In this document: in pieces, positions 7,070 through 15,466 of the stretch
How the letters are laid out: the number at the start of each line of letters is the position of its first letter
How positions within the stretch are numbered: position 1 is the stretch's first letter
NCBI GenBank assembly: GCA_023230025.1
Contig: JALNYD010000005.1
Span: 1-29,567, forward strand
Reading direction: 5' to 3'
Source: Candidatus Cloacimonadota bacterium
Lineage (GTDB): Bacteria > Cloacimonadota > Cloacimonadia > Cloacimonadales > Cloacimonadaceae
DNA length: 29,567 nucleotides
Position numbers and translations under genes: made by a program
The notes under the pieces: model-generated
What the model was told of the DNA's origin: nothing
Seen by the model: the letters and a program-made list of their open reading frames with translations, nothing else
Database searches by the model: none

Positions 7070-7983
7070 GACGCTATGCAATCCTTTTGCTCTTGCTGTT
7101 GATCCATCCCTTACAGGGAAGGGTGTGGCAAAGCCTGAATTCGGCAGACAGCCTGAGTATCGGCGACAGTTTTGAACTGATCATTGAGACGGATTTTAAA
7201 ATCCACGATATAATTGTACCAGATTCATTAAAACACTTTAGAATCCTGACCAGAGACATTCAAGACAGTCATGAAGGCAGCCGGGCGAGCTTAAGGATAG
7301 CAGTGCTGAACGTGGGAGCTTTGAGTTTCCCCAAGCTGGGATTGCAGGATCCTGACGGTGAAGCTGGCAGCACCGATGCTTTCAGGGTGCATGTGCTGGC
7401 AACCCGGGCGGAAAGTGACAGTTTACTCCGAGACATCAAAGCGCCCCAGAGATATCCCTGGGAATTGCCATTTTGGCTGTATTTGGTGATTGCCTTAGTC
7501 ATTGTGGCACTGGCTTTGTATCTCCTGATTACAGCTTTGAACAAGCCCCAACCAAAAGAGCCTGCCAAGCCGGCAGTAATCAAACCTTCCGCTCCTCCTG
7601 TTCCCGCCTGGAAAAAGGCTTTGGCAAAGCTTGAAGAACTGCGGAGAAGTAACCTGGCTGAGCGCGATATCTTGAGCTATCACTATCGGCTTTCAGCAAT
7701 CCTGCGTGAGTATCTGGAGGAAAGCTACAAGTTCAATGCTCTGGAAATGACTACGGGGGAGATCAGGCAAATCCTGCGGCATCAGCCCCTGGTTCAGGCT
7801 GGCGATACAATTGACATTCTGGAGTATTGCGATGGCGTGAAATATGCCAAAGGGCAGCCGAGTACGGAGCAGATAATCCTGCAAACTCAGGCCTTGCAAT
7901 TGTATCTTTTGAAACAGGGTGAGCTTGAGGCGGAAAGCGCCAGGCAATTGAACAGCGGTCAAGGGAGGGATGGTGGCATTTAG
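7066..7983 (+). CDS. BatD-like/DUF4381-like membrane protein of the Bat operon
   Basis: This 305-residue protein has a signal peptide (1-18), an extracytoplasmic beta-rich domain (about 20-130), one membrane helix (135-157, WLYLVIALVIVALALYLLI), a Pro/Lys-rich linker and a cytoplasmic helical domain (180-290) resembling the C-terminal part of BatD and DUF4381 proteins (LSYHYRLSAILREYLEESY). Between DUF58 and batA, many Bat operons carry such a protein, and it may hold the vWA complex at the inner membrane. It overlaps DUF58 by 4 bases and batA by 14 (or 11). Family placement rests on layout and a few motifs, so the exact name is uncertain. Confidence 0.8.
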   Translation: MRRYAILLLLLLIHPLQGRVWQSLNSADSLSIGDSFELIIETDFKIHDIIVPDSLKHFRILTRDIQDSHEGSRASLRIAVLNVGALSFPKLGLQDPDGEAGSTDAFRVHVLATRAESDSLLRDIKAPQRYPWELPFWLYLVIALVIVALALYLLITALNKPQPKEPAKPAVIKPSAPPVPAWKKALAKLEELRRSNLAERDILSYHYRLSAILREYLEESYKFNALEMTTGEIRQILRHQPLVQAGDTIDILEYCDGVKYAKGQPSTEQIILQTQALQLYLLKQGELEAESARQLNSGQGRDGGI

Positions 7984-8971
7984 ATTTGCTCAACCCTGGT
8001 TTTTGCTGCTTCTGCTATTGATTCCGGCTTATCTATATTATGAGTTTCGCATTAGTTCGCGAAAGAAACTGAGTATTCCCGGCTCCCGTTTGCAACTGAT
8101 TGATGAGCTTAAACTGGGAAAGAGCTATTGGCAGTGGTTTTATCCCGGTCTGCGCAGCCTGCTGATTCTGCTTTTGGTATTGGCAGCAGCCAGGCCGCAA
8201 TGGGGCTATGGAGTTCGTGATTTGCGCAAGCAAGGCGTGGATATAGTGATTGCGATGGATGTAAGCGGATCGATGCTGGCCTTGGATTTCATGCCTCAAA
8301 ATCGCTTGGGAGCAGCGGTGAAAGTAGCCAAAGACTTCATATCCCGACGCCCCAATGATCGCTTTTCTCTGGTGGCTTTTTCTGAATATGCGATCACTGC
8401 CAGTCCGCTTACCTGGGATCACGCCAGTCTGATGATGGCGCTTGACCATCTGGAAGTAAACATGCAGGCTTCAGGAACGGCAATCGGGATGGGTCTGGCA
8501 AAAGCTGTGGCACGCCTGAAGAATAGTGCGGCCAAATCCCGGATTGTGATTTTGATTACCGATGGGGTGAACAATTCCGGAGAGATTGATCCCATTGCCG
8601 CAGCCAGAATGGCAAGTGCACTGGGGATCAAGGTTTACCCGATCGGGGTCGGAAGTGGGGGCATGGTGCCATTTCCCTATGCCGATCCTTTCTTTGGCAC
8701 CCGGAATATCCCCACTTTGATTGAGCTGGATATGCTTACTTTGGATAAGATTGCCGCCATCAGCAAAACCGGCAAGGCGGCAAATGCAACCGATGCTGTG
8801 GGTCTGCGCAAGATCATGCAGGAGTTGGATGCTTTGGAACGCACGGAGATAAGCGCCAAAATCAACTATCTTTGGGAAGATCACTTCAGCCTTTTACTGC
8901 TGTTTGCGCTGTTTGTATCAATCCTTGAAATCATCGCCAGAAGCTTCTGGCTGCCACTTTTACCGGAGTAA
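7970..8971 (+). CDS. batA: BatA, vWA-domain membrane protein
   Basis: This 333-residue protein has two N-terminal membrane helices (about 9-26 and 60-75), a periplasm-facing or membrane-anchored vWA domain and a C-terminal helix (about 306-326). The MIDAS site is complete: DVSGS (97-101), Thr170 in ASGTAIGMG and Asp198 in ITDGVN, so metal-dependent binding is likely retained. In Bacteroides and Leptospira, Bat proteins affect tolerance to oxygen or peroxide; the molecular job is unsettled. The Shine-Dalgarno GGGAGG touches the ATG at 7970, while the next codon is GTG (7973) with better spacing, so either may be the real start. The gene begins inside the previous one. Confidence 0.93.
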   Translation: MVAFRFAQPWFLLLLLLIPAYLYYEFRISSRKKLSIPGSRLQLIDELKLGKSYWQWFYPGLRSLLILLLVLAAARPQWGYGVRDLRKQGVDIVIAMDVSGSMLALDFMPQNRLGAAVKVAKDFISRRPNDRFSLVAFSEYAITASPLTWDHASLMMALDHLEVNMQASGTAIGMGLAKAVARLKNSAAKSRIVILITDGVNNSGEIDPIAAARMASALGIKVYPIGVGSGGMVPFPYADPFFGTRNIPTLIELDMLTLDKIAAISKTGKAANATDAVGLRKIMQELDALERTEISAKINYLWEDHFSLLLLFALFVSILEIIARSFWLPLLPE

Positions 8972-8973
8972 AG

Positions 8974-9957
8974 ATGAATCTGCATGATCCTCAAGCCCTA
9001 TGGTTATTGTTGCTCATCCCGGTATTGGTTTTGCTGGTGTATCTAAGCCGAAAGCGGCTGGAAAAGCGCTTTGTGAAGTATGCGGAGCAGGCATTTATGG
9101 CTGTGTATCTCAGCCGCCGCTCACCATTTTACAGTGGACTCAAGCTGGCAATTTTGATTTTGGCTGCCGCCTTTGTGATTATCAGTATCTCCCGTCCCCA
9201 ATGGGACTATCGGGAACGTGAGCTATCCAATTCCGGGATGGACATCGTGTTTGCCATTGATGTTTCCCGCAGCATGGAAGCCACAGATATTCAGCCCAGC
9301 CGCCTGTTACGCTCCATCCTGCAAGTATCGGCTTTTGTAAATCAATTGGAAGGAGATAGGATCGGCTTGATTTCCTTTGCCGGAGCTGCCACCATCGAAT
9401 GTCCGCTTACGGACGATTATGAAGCGTTTCAAATGGTGTTGAGCAGCCTGGATACAAGCTCTGCCCCCAGAGCCGGAACCGACATCGCCAGAGCCCTGGA
9501 TGTGGCTAATTCTGCCTTTGCAGCCGCAGCCGGAGAAGGTGTATTGATTTTGATTTCGGATGGGGAGGATCTATCCCCCAATGCGGTTGCCAGAGCTAAA
9601 GAGCTGGGTGATAAAGGTATCCGCATTTATACGATGGGTGTGGGCAGTGAAGAGGGAGCCATTATCAGCAATCCCTACACCGGGGAAGAGCGGGTGAGTA
9701 AACTGGATATAGGCATATTGGATCGAATTGCCAGGATCAGCGGAGCTGATTTTTTCCGCATCACTCCCTCAGCCGCAGAAATCCAACTCCTGCTTTCACG
9801 TATATATGATCGTGAGAAAACCCGCAGCGAGGTTCGCAAGGTCAACCTGTATAAAGAACAGTATCACATTTTTGTGATAATTGCCCTGATTCTGATCATA
9901 GTGGAGAGCTTGATTCTTCCCCTCAAAAGGAATGCCTCAGGAGGGTTCACGCCATGA
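8974..9957 (+). CDS. batB: BatB, vWA-domain membrane protein
   Basis: This 327-residue paralogue of BatA has the same layout: helices at about 8-24 and 57-73, a vWA domain and a C-terminal helix (about 295-316). MIDAS residues are DVSRS (96-100), Thr169 in RAGTDIARAL and Asp196 in ISDGED. The DxSxS positions are kept although the usual Gly is Arg. It starts 2 bases after batA, with GGAG overlapping the batA stop region, and ends overlapping batC by ATGA. BatA and BatB probably form a heteromeric complex served by the MoxR ATPase; this is inferred from conserved synteny. Confidence 0.93.
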   Translation: MNLHDPQALWLLLLIPVLVLLVYLSRKRLEKRFVKYAEQAFMAVYLSRRSPFYSGLKLAILILAAAFVIISISRPQWDYRERELSNSGMDIVFAIDVSRSMEATDIQPSRLLRSILQVSAFVNQLEGDRIGLISFAGAATIECPLTDDYEAFQMVLSSLDTSSAPRAGTDIARALDVANSAFAAAAGEGVLILISDGEDLSPNAVARAKELGDKGIRIYTMGVGSEEGAIISNPYTGEERVSKLDIGILDRIARISGADFFRITPSAAEIQLLLSRIYDREKTRSEVRKVNLYKEQYHIFVIIALILIIVESLILPLKRNASGGFTP

Positions 9958-10532
9958 AACGCAGACGATATTTATGGGTCATCCTGATCATTTTGATTTT
10001 GTTGTTGCTGTTTGAGCTGGTGTTTCGCCAGGGAGTATTGCGCAACAGTCTGGCGAACATGCTGTTTAAAGCTGGCAGTTATGACAAGGCCGCTGAGCTT
10101 TACGATAGTAATCAAGAGGATGCTATTGCCAAGGCAAACAAAGGCAAAGCCCGTTATAAAGAAGGCAGGATTGATGAAGCAAAGGCTAGTTTTGATGAGG
10201 CTTTAGCACAAACTCAAAGGAAATCCGAGCTTCTGTATGACAGGGGAAATGCTGCATTTGCAAACAAGGATTATGAGGCGGCAGTTCAGGATTTTAGTGA
10301 GGCCTTGCTGTATGATTCCAAGGATAAAGATGCCAAGGCAAATCTGGAACTGGCTCTTAGAAAACTGGAAGAGAATCCTCCTCAGCAACAAGAGCAGCAA
10401 AACCAACCGGAAGAACAGGAACGTTCCGAAGAGGAAGTCCGCAATATCCTGGAAGCATTGGATAACAAGGAAGCACAGGATCGCAAAGAACAACAACCTC
10501 AATCTCCCTTGCGCGGGGACAACTGGTGGTAG
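9954..10532 (+). CDS. batC: BatC, membrane-anchored TPR protein
   Basis: This 192-residue protein has a membrane helix (about 7-24). A first degenerate TPR unit (36-85) is followed by a canonical one (92-125, LLYDRGNAAFANKDYEAAVQ). The tail is Gln/Glu-rich and probably disordered (about 138-180), ending in GDNWW. TPR repeats mediate protein contacts, fitting a scaffold role among the Bat proteins. It overlaps batB (ATGA) and is followed by batD 2 bases after its stop. The charged tail is typical of BatC-type proteins, but the sequence is too biased to read more from it. Confidence 0.9.
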   Translation: MKRRRYLWVILIILILLLLFELVFRQGVLRNSLANMLFKAGSYDKAAELYDSNQEDAIAKANKGKARYKEGRIDEAKASFDEALAQTQRKSELLYDRGNAAFANKDYEAAVQDFSEALLYDSKDKDAKANLELALRKLEENPPQQQEQQNQPEEQERSEEEVRNILEALDNKEAQDRKEQQPQSPLRGDNWW

Positions 10533-10534
10533 GC

Positions 10535-12310
10535 ATGAAGCATAGCTACATTTGGTGTTTGATGATTCTGCTCTTTGTGCCCTGGCTATTGGGCGGGATC
10601 AGCGTGAAGGCTTCAGTAAACAAATATACAATCACCAGTGCAGAGCGCCTGGAGTATACGATTGAAGTAAGCAGCGAAAGCAGTTTCAGCATGTCAGAGC
10701 CAAGCCCCCCATCCATACCCAATTTCAGCTTTGTAAACATGCGAAGCTCATCCAGTAGTTCCACATCGATAGTTGGTTTTAAAAGAACCCAAAGGATCAG
10801 TCGCAGTTTCGTTTACTACTTTATGCCCAAATCAGAAGGGAAAAGTAAGATACCAGCACAGAAGATTGAGATTGCCAACAAAGTTTACAGTACCCCTGAG
10901 TTCGAAATTACAGTAGTCAAGGCAGTTGGCGGTTGGCAATCCCAGCCCAGCCCAGCGATTGATCCTTTTGCTGCTTTTAATGATCCAAACCTCCCCTGGT
11001 CTGCAAACCGGATCCAGGGTAAGACGGTTTTGGTGGCACGGCTTCCCCAACACACTGTGTATAGAGGACAGCCCCTGATAGTCTCGTATTATCTGATCAC
11101 AGACCAGATGGTGCGCTCATTTAAGCTGGAGGATGAACGGGATTTTCCCGGTTATGGAAAAAGCATCTATGAGCAACCTAATTCACTGGAGTATGAGGTA
11201 GTGAACTATGAGGGGAAACGCTTCCAGAGCGCTTTGATCAAAAAGATGGTCTTGTTGCCCAATGAAGTTGGGAAGCTGCAGGTTCCACGTCTGCAGGGAA
11301 CAGCCAGAATCTATGAGTTTGGCTATTTATCTCAAACCCTGAGTTCCCAGGAAGAGTATTTTGAAGTGTTGCCTTTGCCGGTCAGCAACGTTCCAGAAGG
11401 ATTCGGGGGAGCAGTGGGGAGCTTTGAGCTATCTGAGAGTATCAATGCAAAACAGATCAATCTGGGTGAGGCGATTACCCTGAGTTTGCGGATTGCAGGT
11501 AAAGGGAATTTCAACCAATTTGCCAATCCCAGTCTTGAATCCGCAGCGGCTCAGATTTCCAATCCGCTTGCCGTGGATCGCATAAACGCGGGAATCGAGG
11601 GCAGTCGCATCCTGCAATATACGATTGTACCTTCGAATAAGGGCGTGTTCAGGATGCCAGGCTTGAAGTTCAGTTGGTTTGATCCTGCCAGCAGGAGCTA
11701 TCACAGCTATCAAAGCCCTCAAACTGAAATCACAGTGAACAGTGCCAATGTGATAAGCTATTTTTCAGGGCTGTTGGAAGGTTCATCACCAAAGACTCTG
11801 AGACCGATGCTCTCACGTCCCAGTTATCCCCAATACAGAAGCTACCTTCACAGAACATGGTATTGGTTGATTGTGGCGTTGTTGGGATTGGCGATCGTGA
11901 TCTCGGTTTGGCAGGCGATAGATAAGAAGCGGCGTAGAAGCGATCCGGCATTGTATTTGAGAAATAAGGCTGCCCGCAATCTGAAACGTTGGCTAAGAGA
12001 GTCTAATGAGGCTGCCAAACGTGGTTCTCGGGATTTTTATGCTTTGGCAGAGCGCAGTCTCGCCAGGTTTCTATTCGAGAAGTATTCCATACCAATCGGT
12101 CTTTCCACAGCAGACAAGCTCCAGAAGCTTTCAGAAGCCGGGATCAATCCTGATCTGCTGCAGCGGTGTGCGGCCTTTTTTGAGCGTTGTGCCAAAGCAC
12201 GCTTTTCACCCGATGAGATTCAGGCAATTCAGATCAGTGAAGATATGCTGACACTAAACCAACTGGTAATGTCTTTTGTTGCGGATCCAGGTAAGGGAGA
12301 GGAAAAATGA
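10535..12310 (+). CDS. batD: BatD, oxygen-tolerance family protein
   Basis: This 591-residue protein has a signal peptide (about 1-24, MKHSYIWCLMILLFVPWLLG), a large extracytoplasmic beta-sandwich region (about 27-430), one membrane helix (about 441-462, TWYWLIVALLGLAIVISV) and a cytoplasmic helical domain (about 475-585) related to that of the BatD-like protein at 7066. BatD N-termini show the pattern seen here: periplasmic repeats with VNKYTITSAERLEYTIEV and a Ser-rich stretch (SSSSSSTS). I start at ATG 10535, not the in-frame GTG at 10526, because GGTGG gives proper spacing and the signal peptide begins there. It overlaps batE by ATGA. Confidence 0.92.
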   Translation: MKHSYIWCLMILLFVPWLLGGISVKASVNKYTITSAERLEYTIEVSSESSFSMSEPSPPSIPNFSFVNMRSSSSSSTSIVGFKRTQRISRSFVYYFMPKSEGKSKIPAQKIEIANKVYSTPEFEITVVKAVGGWQSQPSPAIDPFAAFNDPNLPWSANRIQGKTVLVARLPQHTVYRGQPLIVSYYLITDQMVRSFKLEDERDFPGYGKSIYEQPNSLEYEVVNYEGKRFQSALIKKMVLLPNEVGKLQVPRLQGTARIYEFGYLSQTLSSQEEYFEVLPLPVSNVPEGFGGAVGSFELSESINAKQINLGEAITLSLRIAGKGNFNQFANPSLESAAAQISNPLAVDRINAGIEGSRILQYTIVPSNKGVFRMPGLKFSWFDPASRSYHSYQSPQTEITVNSANVISYFSGLLEGSSPKTLRPMLSRPSYPQYRSYLHRTWYWLIVALLGLAIVISVWQAIDKKRRRSDPALYLRNKAARNLKRWLRESNEAAKRGSRDFYALAERSLARFLFEKYSIPIGLSTADKLQKLSEAGINPDLLQRCAAFFERCAKARFSPDEIQAIQISEDMLTLNQLVMSFVADPGKGEEK

Positions 12311-13017
12311 AGCGAGGCATATTGCTAATAATTGGTCTTCTGCTGATTGGAGGCTTGGGAGCAAACGCTTTGCAGCAAATGCTGGAACTGGAAGAAAACG
12401 GGGTAAGAAATGCCGATCTGTATTACAATATCGGAGTGGGCTACTGGCAGACCGGGCAAAGCGGGATGGCAAATCTATACTTTTTGCGATCACTGAACCT
12501 CAACTCGGCACATAAGCCGGCAAAGGAAAACCTGGACTATGTCATAGCTCTTTCTCAGGATAAGGATCTATATCCTCAGAGACCCTTTTTGCTGCGTATC
12601 TTCTATGCATCCTATGACTTCATGAACCTGAACCGGATGGCGGTTTTGAGCCTGATTTTGTTTGCCTTAACCGGGCTGTGCCTGCACTGGCTATTGCATT
12701 ATGATCCGCTGAAGGAAAGAGGCTTACCCACCTTGGTGTTTGTGATTGTTCTGCTACTATTTCTCAGTTCTGTAGGCTTTCTTGGCAGCAAAGCCTATCG
12801 GCAACAGCATAATAACAGGGCTGTGTTGATCTCAGCCAGGGTTGATTTACGGGCAGGAGCCAGCATGGGGGCAGCCCGAATCGCAGTATTGCACGAAGCG
12901 GCGATCCTCCGGGTGGAAAAGAGAGAAAAACTCTGGTGTCTGGTGCATAGTCCGGATGGGAAAAGAGGTTGGCTCAAGAATGAGGATGTTGCCTGGGTAA
13001 TCAACCCCGCAAGATAG
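12307..13017 (+). CDS. batE: BatE, TPR and SH3-domain membrane protein
   Basis: This 236-residue protein begins with a signal or anchor segment (1-20), then a TPR-type region (about 36-82, ADLYYNIGVGYWQTGQSGMA), two membrane helices (about 109-130 and 142-161) and a C-terminal SH3b-like domain (about 172-232; RVDLRAGASMGAARIAVLHE, later GWLKNEDVAWV). This is the standard BatE architecture. SH3b domains of this kind often contact peptidoglycan or peptides outside the membrane. It is the last gene of the operon: a hairpin terminator follows 23 bases after the stop. Confidence 0.92.
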   Translation: MKRGILLIIGLLLIGGLGANALQQMLELEENGVRNADLYYNIGVGYWQTGQSGMANLYFLRSLNLNSAHKPAKENLDYVIALSQDKDLYPQRPFLLRIFYASYDFMNLNRMAVLSLILFALTGLCLHWLLHYDPLKERGLPTLVFVIVLLLFLSSVGFLGSKAYRQQHNNRAVLISARVDLRAGASMGAARIAVLHEAAILRVEKREKLWCLVHSPDGKRGWLKNEDVAWVINPAR

Positions 13018-13040
13018 ATAGTATTGAATCTGGTTACAAA

Positions 13041-13067
13041 AAAAGTGGATCGGGATGATCCACTTTT
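13041..13067. terminator. Bidirectional rho-independent terminator between batE and the chaperone gene
   Basis: An 11-bp perfect stem AAAAGTGGATC/GATCCACTTTT encloses the loop GGGAT. On the plus strand it runs into TTTTCTAATTATTT; on the minus strand it is followed by a T-run (complement of the A-run at 13038-13044). It sits between two convergent genes and should serve both. Confidence 0.92.
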
Positions 13068-13085
13068 CTAATTATTTACCAGGTT

Positions 13086-15116
13086 CTATTCGAAATCTTC
13101 AAATATTTCGACGTTGCCTTCCAGGCTATCTATCATAAAGCGGGCAGATTCGTGCAGATCACCTTCAGGATACTTTTCCAGGAATCCGCGGAAAAGTTCC
13201 AGGCCAAGCTCTGTATTCCTCATTTCTTCAGCAACCAGGAAAGCTTTCATAAAGGAAGCTTTGTAATCATCAGTGCCATTGGGATAGTTCTTCACGATTT
13301 GATCGTAGAAGAGGATGGAATCCTTGTAATTACGGTTTCTGGCAGCGTTATCAGCATGAGTGAAAAGCTCTTCGGCGGTGAGATTGAGTTGTATGCGTTC
13401 AGGGTATTTCTGCATGCTGAACTCTACAAAGAGCTCTTCAGTAACCTGATCCTGACGCTGTTTTTCCTTCTCCTGCTTGATTATCCCATAGACGCGGGGT
13501 TGAACTTCCGTCAAGGGCTTGTAAGTTTTGTTGCTTTCGGATAAAGTGCGGAAAAAGAGGATATCTCCATTGCTGGCAGTGAAGACGGGAGAGAGATAGC
13601 CCACGGGATTATCCCAGATGCGTCTGGAGAAATCAGGATCCGGTACGATCCCGGTTACAACGCCATTATCATATTGGTTCTCAAAAATGGTTTTCTGGGG
13701 ACGATTGGAGTATTTATTGATGATCTTATTGATGTCATTCTCTTTGTTTTTCTTGTGGGCTTTGGCGAACTTCTTCCAGGCCTTGTTGGCTGTTTTGATG
13801 TCATCAAAGAAAAGCACCTGAATGCTGCGATGGGCGGGGTTTACATAGGATTCGATGTCCTGCTCATAACGGGCGGCTATTTCTTCATCGCTGATATCAA
13901 TGGTATTGATAACCAGTTGTTCAAAGGCCTGGCGCAGGATGATATTGCGGGTCATCTGGGCATAGTCTTCGTTTTCATCAAAATAGCGTTCGTAAGACTC
14001 AGCCTTTGCTTCCAGATAGATCAGTTTTTGAATAAGTTCCTGATCAATCAATTGGCCTGCTCCGCCGCCTTTGATGTAGAAAACCTGTTCCTGAGGAGAG
14101 GTTTTGCTGAATGTGTTGAGTACATCGGTAACAGTCATGGTCAACTCTGCATTATTGGCTGAGACTACGACTTCGTTTTCGATGGGAATATTATTGCCCA
14201 GGTTGCTAAGATCGATTTTGGCAAGGATATCCTGGTCTATCTGAACCTGGTATTTGCTCATCAGGGTGCTCTTGATGGCATCAAGCAGCTCACGCTCTTT
14301 AGCGGGACGCAGCCGTTGCTCGATCTCTGGCTGAACTTCCAGGAATTCCTTTTGGCGTCCGGGAATCAAATTTACAGTGCGGAAGATATGCCAGCCGTTG
14401 CTGGTTTCATAGGGGCCATGAATGGCTAGAGGATTAGGTGTGGTATTGCTAATCAGTTCTTCCAGGCTGGCATCATTTCCTATACCGGGGATATTGCCAT
14501 TTAGCCGGATGTTTTTGATCACGCCTTTCAGTCCTCTGGCATAGGTGTTTTGGTTGTATTTATCGGATACATCGGCAAAAGAGGCTCCAGCATTCAGTTC
14601 ATTGATGGCAGCCTGGGCATCCTCTTCGCTGGCGGTCTGAATGTAGTGGATGGTAATATTGGGATTCATGTAGAAAAGCTTCAGGTTTTCCTGATAGTAA
14701 TCGTGTAAATCCGTATCCGTCATATCCACTAGATCGCTCACATTCCGTTTATAATACTCCTGCAGGTAAAACCTTTTTTGTACCTGGTTAATGCGGTCTA
14801 AAACCACAGGATCCTTATCGACACCAAGTTCTATGGCTTTCAGGTAGAAAACTTCTTCAGTAGTGATGATATCCAGCACCTGAAGCTGACCATCAACCGT
14901 CTGAAAGCGTCCCTGCATATTGGGTGGTAATTTGGAAATCTTATGCTGCAGATCTTGGCGTAAGATTTGTCCCCCCTGGTATTCAGCCAGGACGTCTCTA
15001 TCCTCTACTCTGTTCTCATTCTGAACAGGGATGGGAGTAATGTCGGTAGCAGAAAGCATTCCACAGAATATCAGGAATATGCTGATAGTCAATAGCTTAG
15101 ACATAGTATTTGACAT
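13086..15116 (-). CDS. SurA/PrsA-like periplasmic peptidyl-prolyl isomerase with two parvulin-like domains and a TPR tail
   Basis: This 676-residue protein has a signal peptide (about 1-23; cleavage probably after LSA, and the nearby Cys lacks a proper lipobox). It continues with a SurA_N-like helical region (40-150), a first parvulin-type domain (about 152-250; NITIHYIQ near the start, GPYETSNGWHIFRTV near the end), a helical linker (255-420), a second more divergent parvulin-like domain (about 428-540; HRSIQVLFF, later SNGDILFFRTL) and a C-terminal TPR/YfiO-like segment (about 585-670; NRNYKDSILFYDQIVKNYPN). It probably assists folding of outer-membrane or secreted proteins. The start at 15116 has AAGGAG 6 bases upstream. 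It is monocistronic, convergent with batE and divergent from the pilus operon. Confidence 0.87.
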   Translation of the reverse strand: MSNTMSKLLTISIFLIFCGMLSATDITPIPVQNENRVEDRDVLAEYQGGQILRQDLQHKISKLPPNMQGRFQTVDGQLQVLDIITTEEVFYLKAIELGVDKDPVVLDRINQVQKRFYLQEYYKRNVSDLVDMTDTDLHDYYQENLKLFYMNPNITIHYIQTASEEDAQAAINELNAGASFADVSDKYNQNTYARGLKGVIKNIRLNGNIPGIGNDASLEELISNTTPNPLAIHGPYETSNGWHIFRTVNLIPGRQKEFLEVQPEIEQRLRPAKERELLDAIKSTLMSKYQVQIDQDILAKIDLSNLGNNIPIENEVVVSANNAELTMTVTDVLNTFSKTSPQEQVFYIKGGGAGQLIDQELIQKLIYLEAKAESYERYFDENEDYAQMTRNIILRQAFEQLVINTIDISDEEIAARYEQDIESYVNPAHRSIQVLFFDDIKTANKAWKKFAKAHKKNKENDINKIINKYSNRPQKTIFENQYDNGVVTGIVPDPDFSRRIWDNPVGYLSPVFTASNGDILFFRTLSESNKTYKPLTEVQPRVYGIIKQEKEKQRQDQVTEELFVEFSMQKYPERIQLNLTAEELFTHADNAARNRNYKDSILFYDQIVKNYPNGTDDYKASFMKAFLVAEEMRNTELGLELFRGFLEKYPEGDLHESARFMIDSLEGNVEIFEDFE

Positions 15117-15466
15117 TCAATGCTCCTTATAAGTATCGTATAATTGAGTATGTAGGTGACACAAGCGGAAAAGCTGTACAAACGTCAAGACTTTTTATGA
15201 GCTAGATCCCAAAAAGGAGCCAGTCACAGAATGCGCAGGCGGGAAGATTAGTTCATGAGTAAAATAAATTTGTTGACTGAAATGCACATTCACGAAGACT
15301 GGTCTTAACCATGTAATTTATAGAAATTAGCATGGCCTGGATGTGTTACCCGTTCACTTACCGGTGCGCTGCACCGAGCTTGGCGTGGCAATTTGATTTG
15401 GTTTTGGCACACAATGTGCATATGTATGAAACATGAAAAAAAACGATCCCCCAGGAGGATACAAAA
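15117..15466. other. 350-bp divergent intergenic region between the chaperone and pilin genes
   Basis: I see no credible gene. It must hold the promoter of the minus-strand chaperone; a TATAAT-like word lies at 15139-15144, but I could not pair it with a good -35. It also holds the pilin promoter (15405-15420). Several small palindromes are present: AAGAC/GTCTT near 15294-15305, an interrupted CCATG...CATGG hairpin at 15309-15335, CGGTGC-GCT-GCACCG at 15362-15376, and GCACA/TGTGC at 15407-15419 inside the pilin promoter. The density of dyads suggests regulator binding sites. Confidence 0.5.
15405..15420 (+). promoter_or_regulatory. Putative sigma-54 (-24/-12) promoter of the pilin operon
   Basis: TGGCAC-ACAAT-GTGCA matches the sigma-54 consensus TGGCAC-N5-TTGCA at all but one core position and keeps the required GG-N10-GC spacing exactly. 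Transcription would start near 15431, giving a leader of about 35 bases that contains the strong AGGAGG (15453-15458). Major pilin genes of several bacteria are sigma-54 dependent through PilS/PilR, which makes the location meaningful. No better sigma-70 promoter is visible nearby. Sigma-54 itself and an activator are not in this window. Confidence 0.6.

Noticed and set aside
15139..15144. TATAAT on the plus strand as a -10 box for the pilin gene
   Set aside because: It is over 300 bases from the pilin start and has no -35 at proper spacing.
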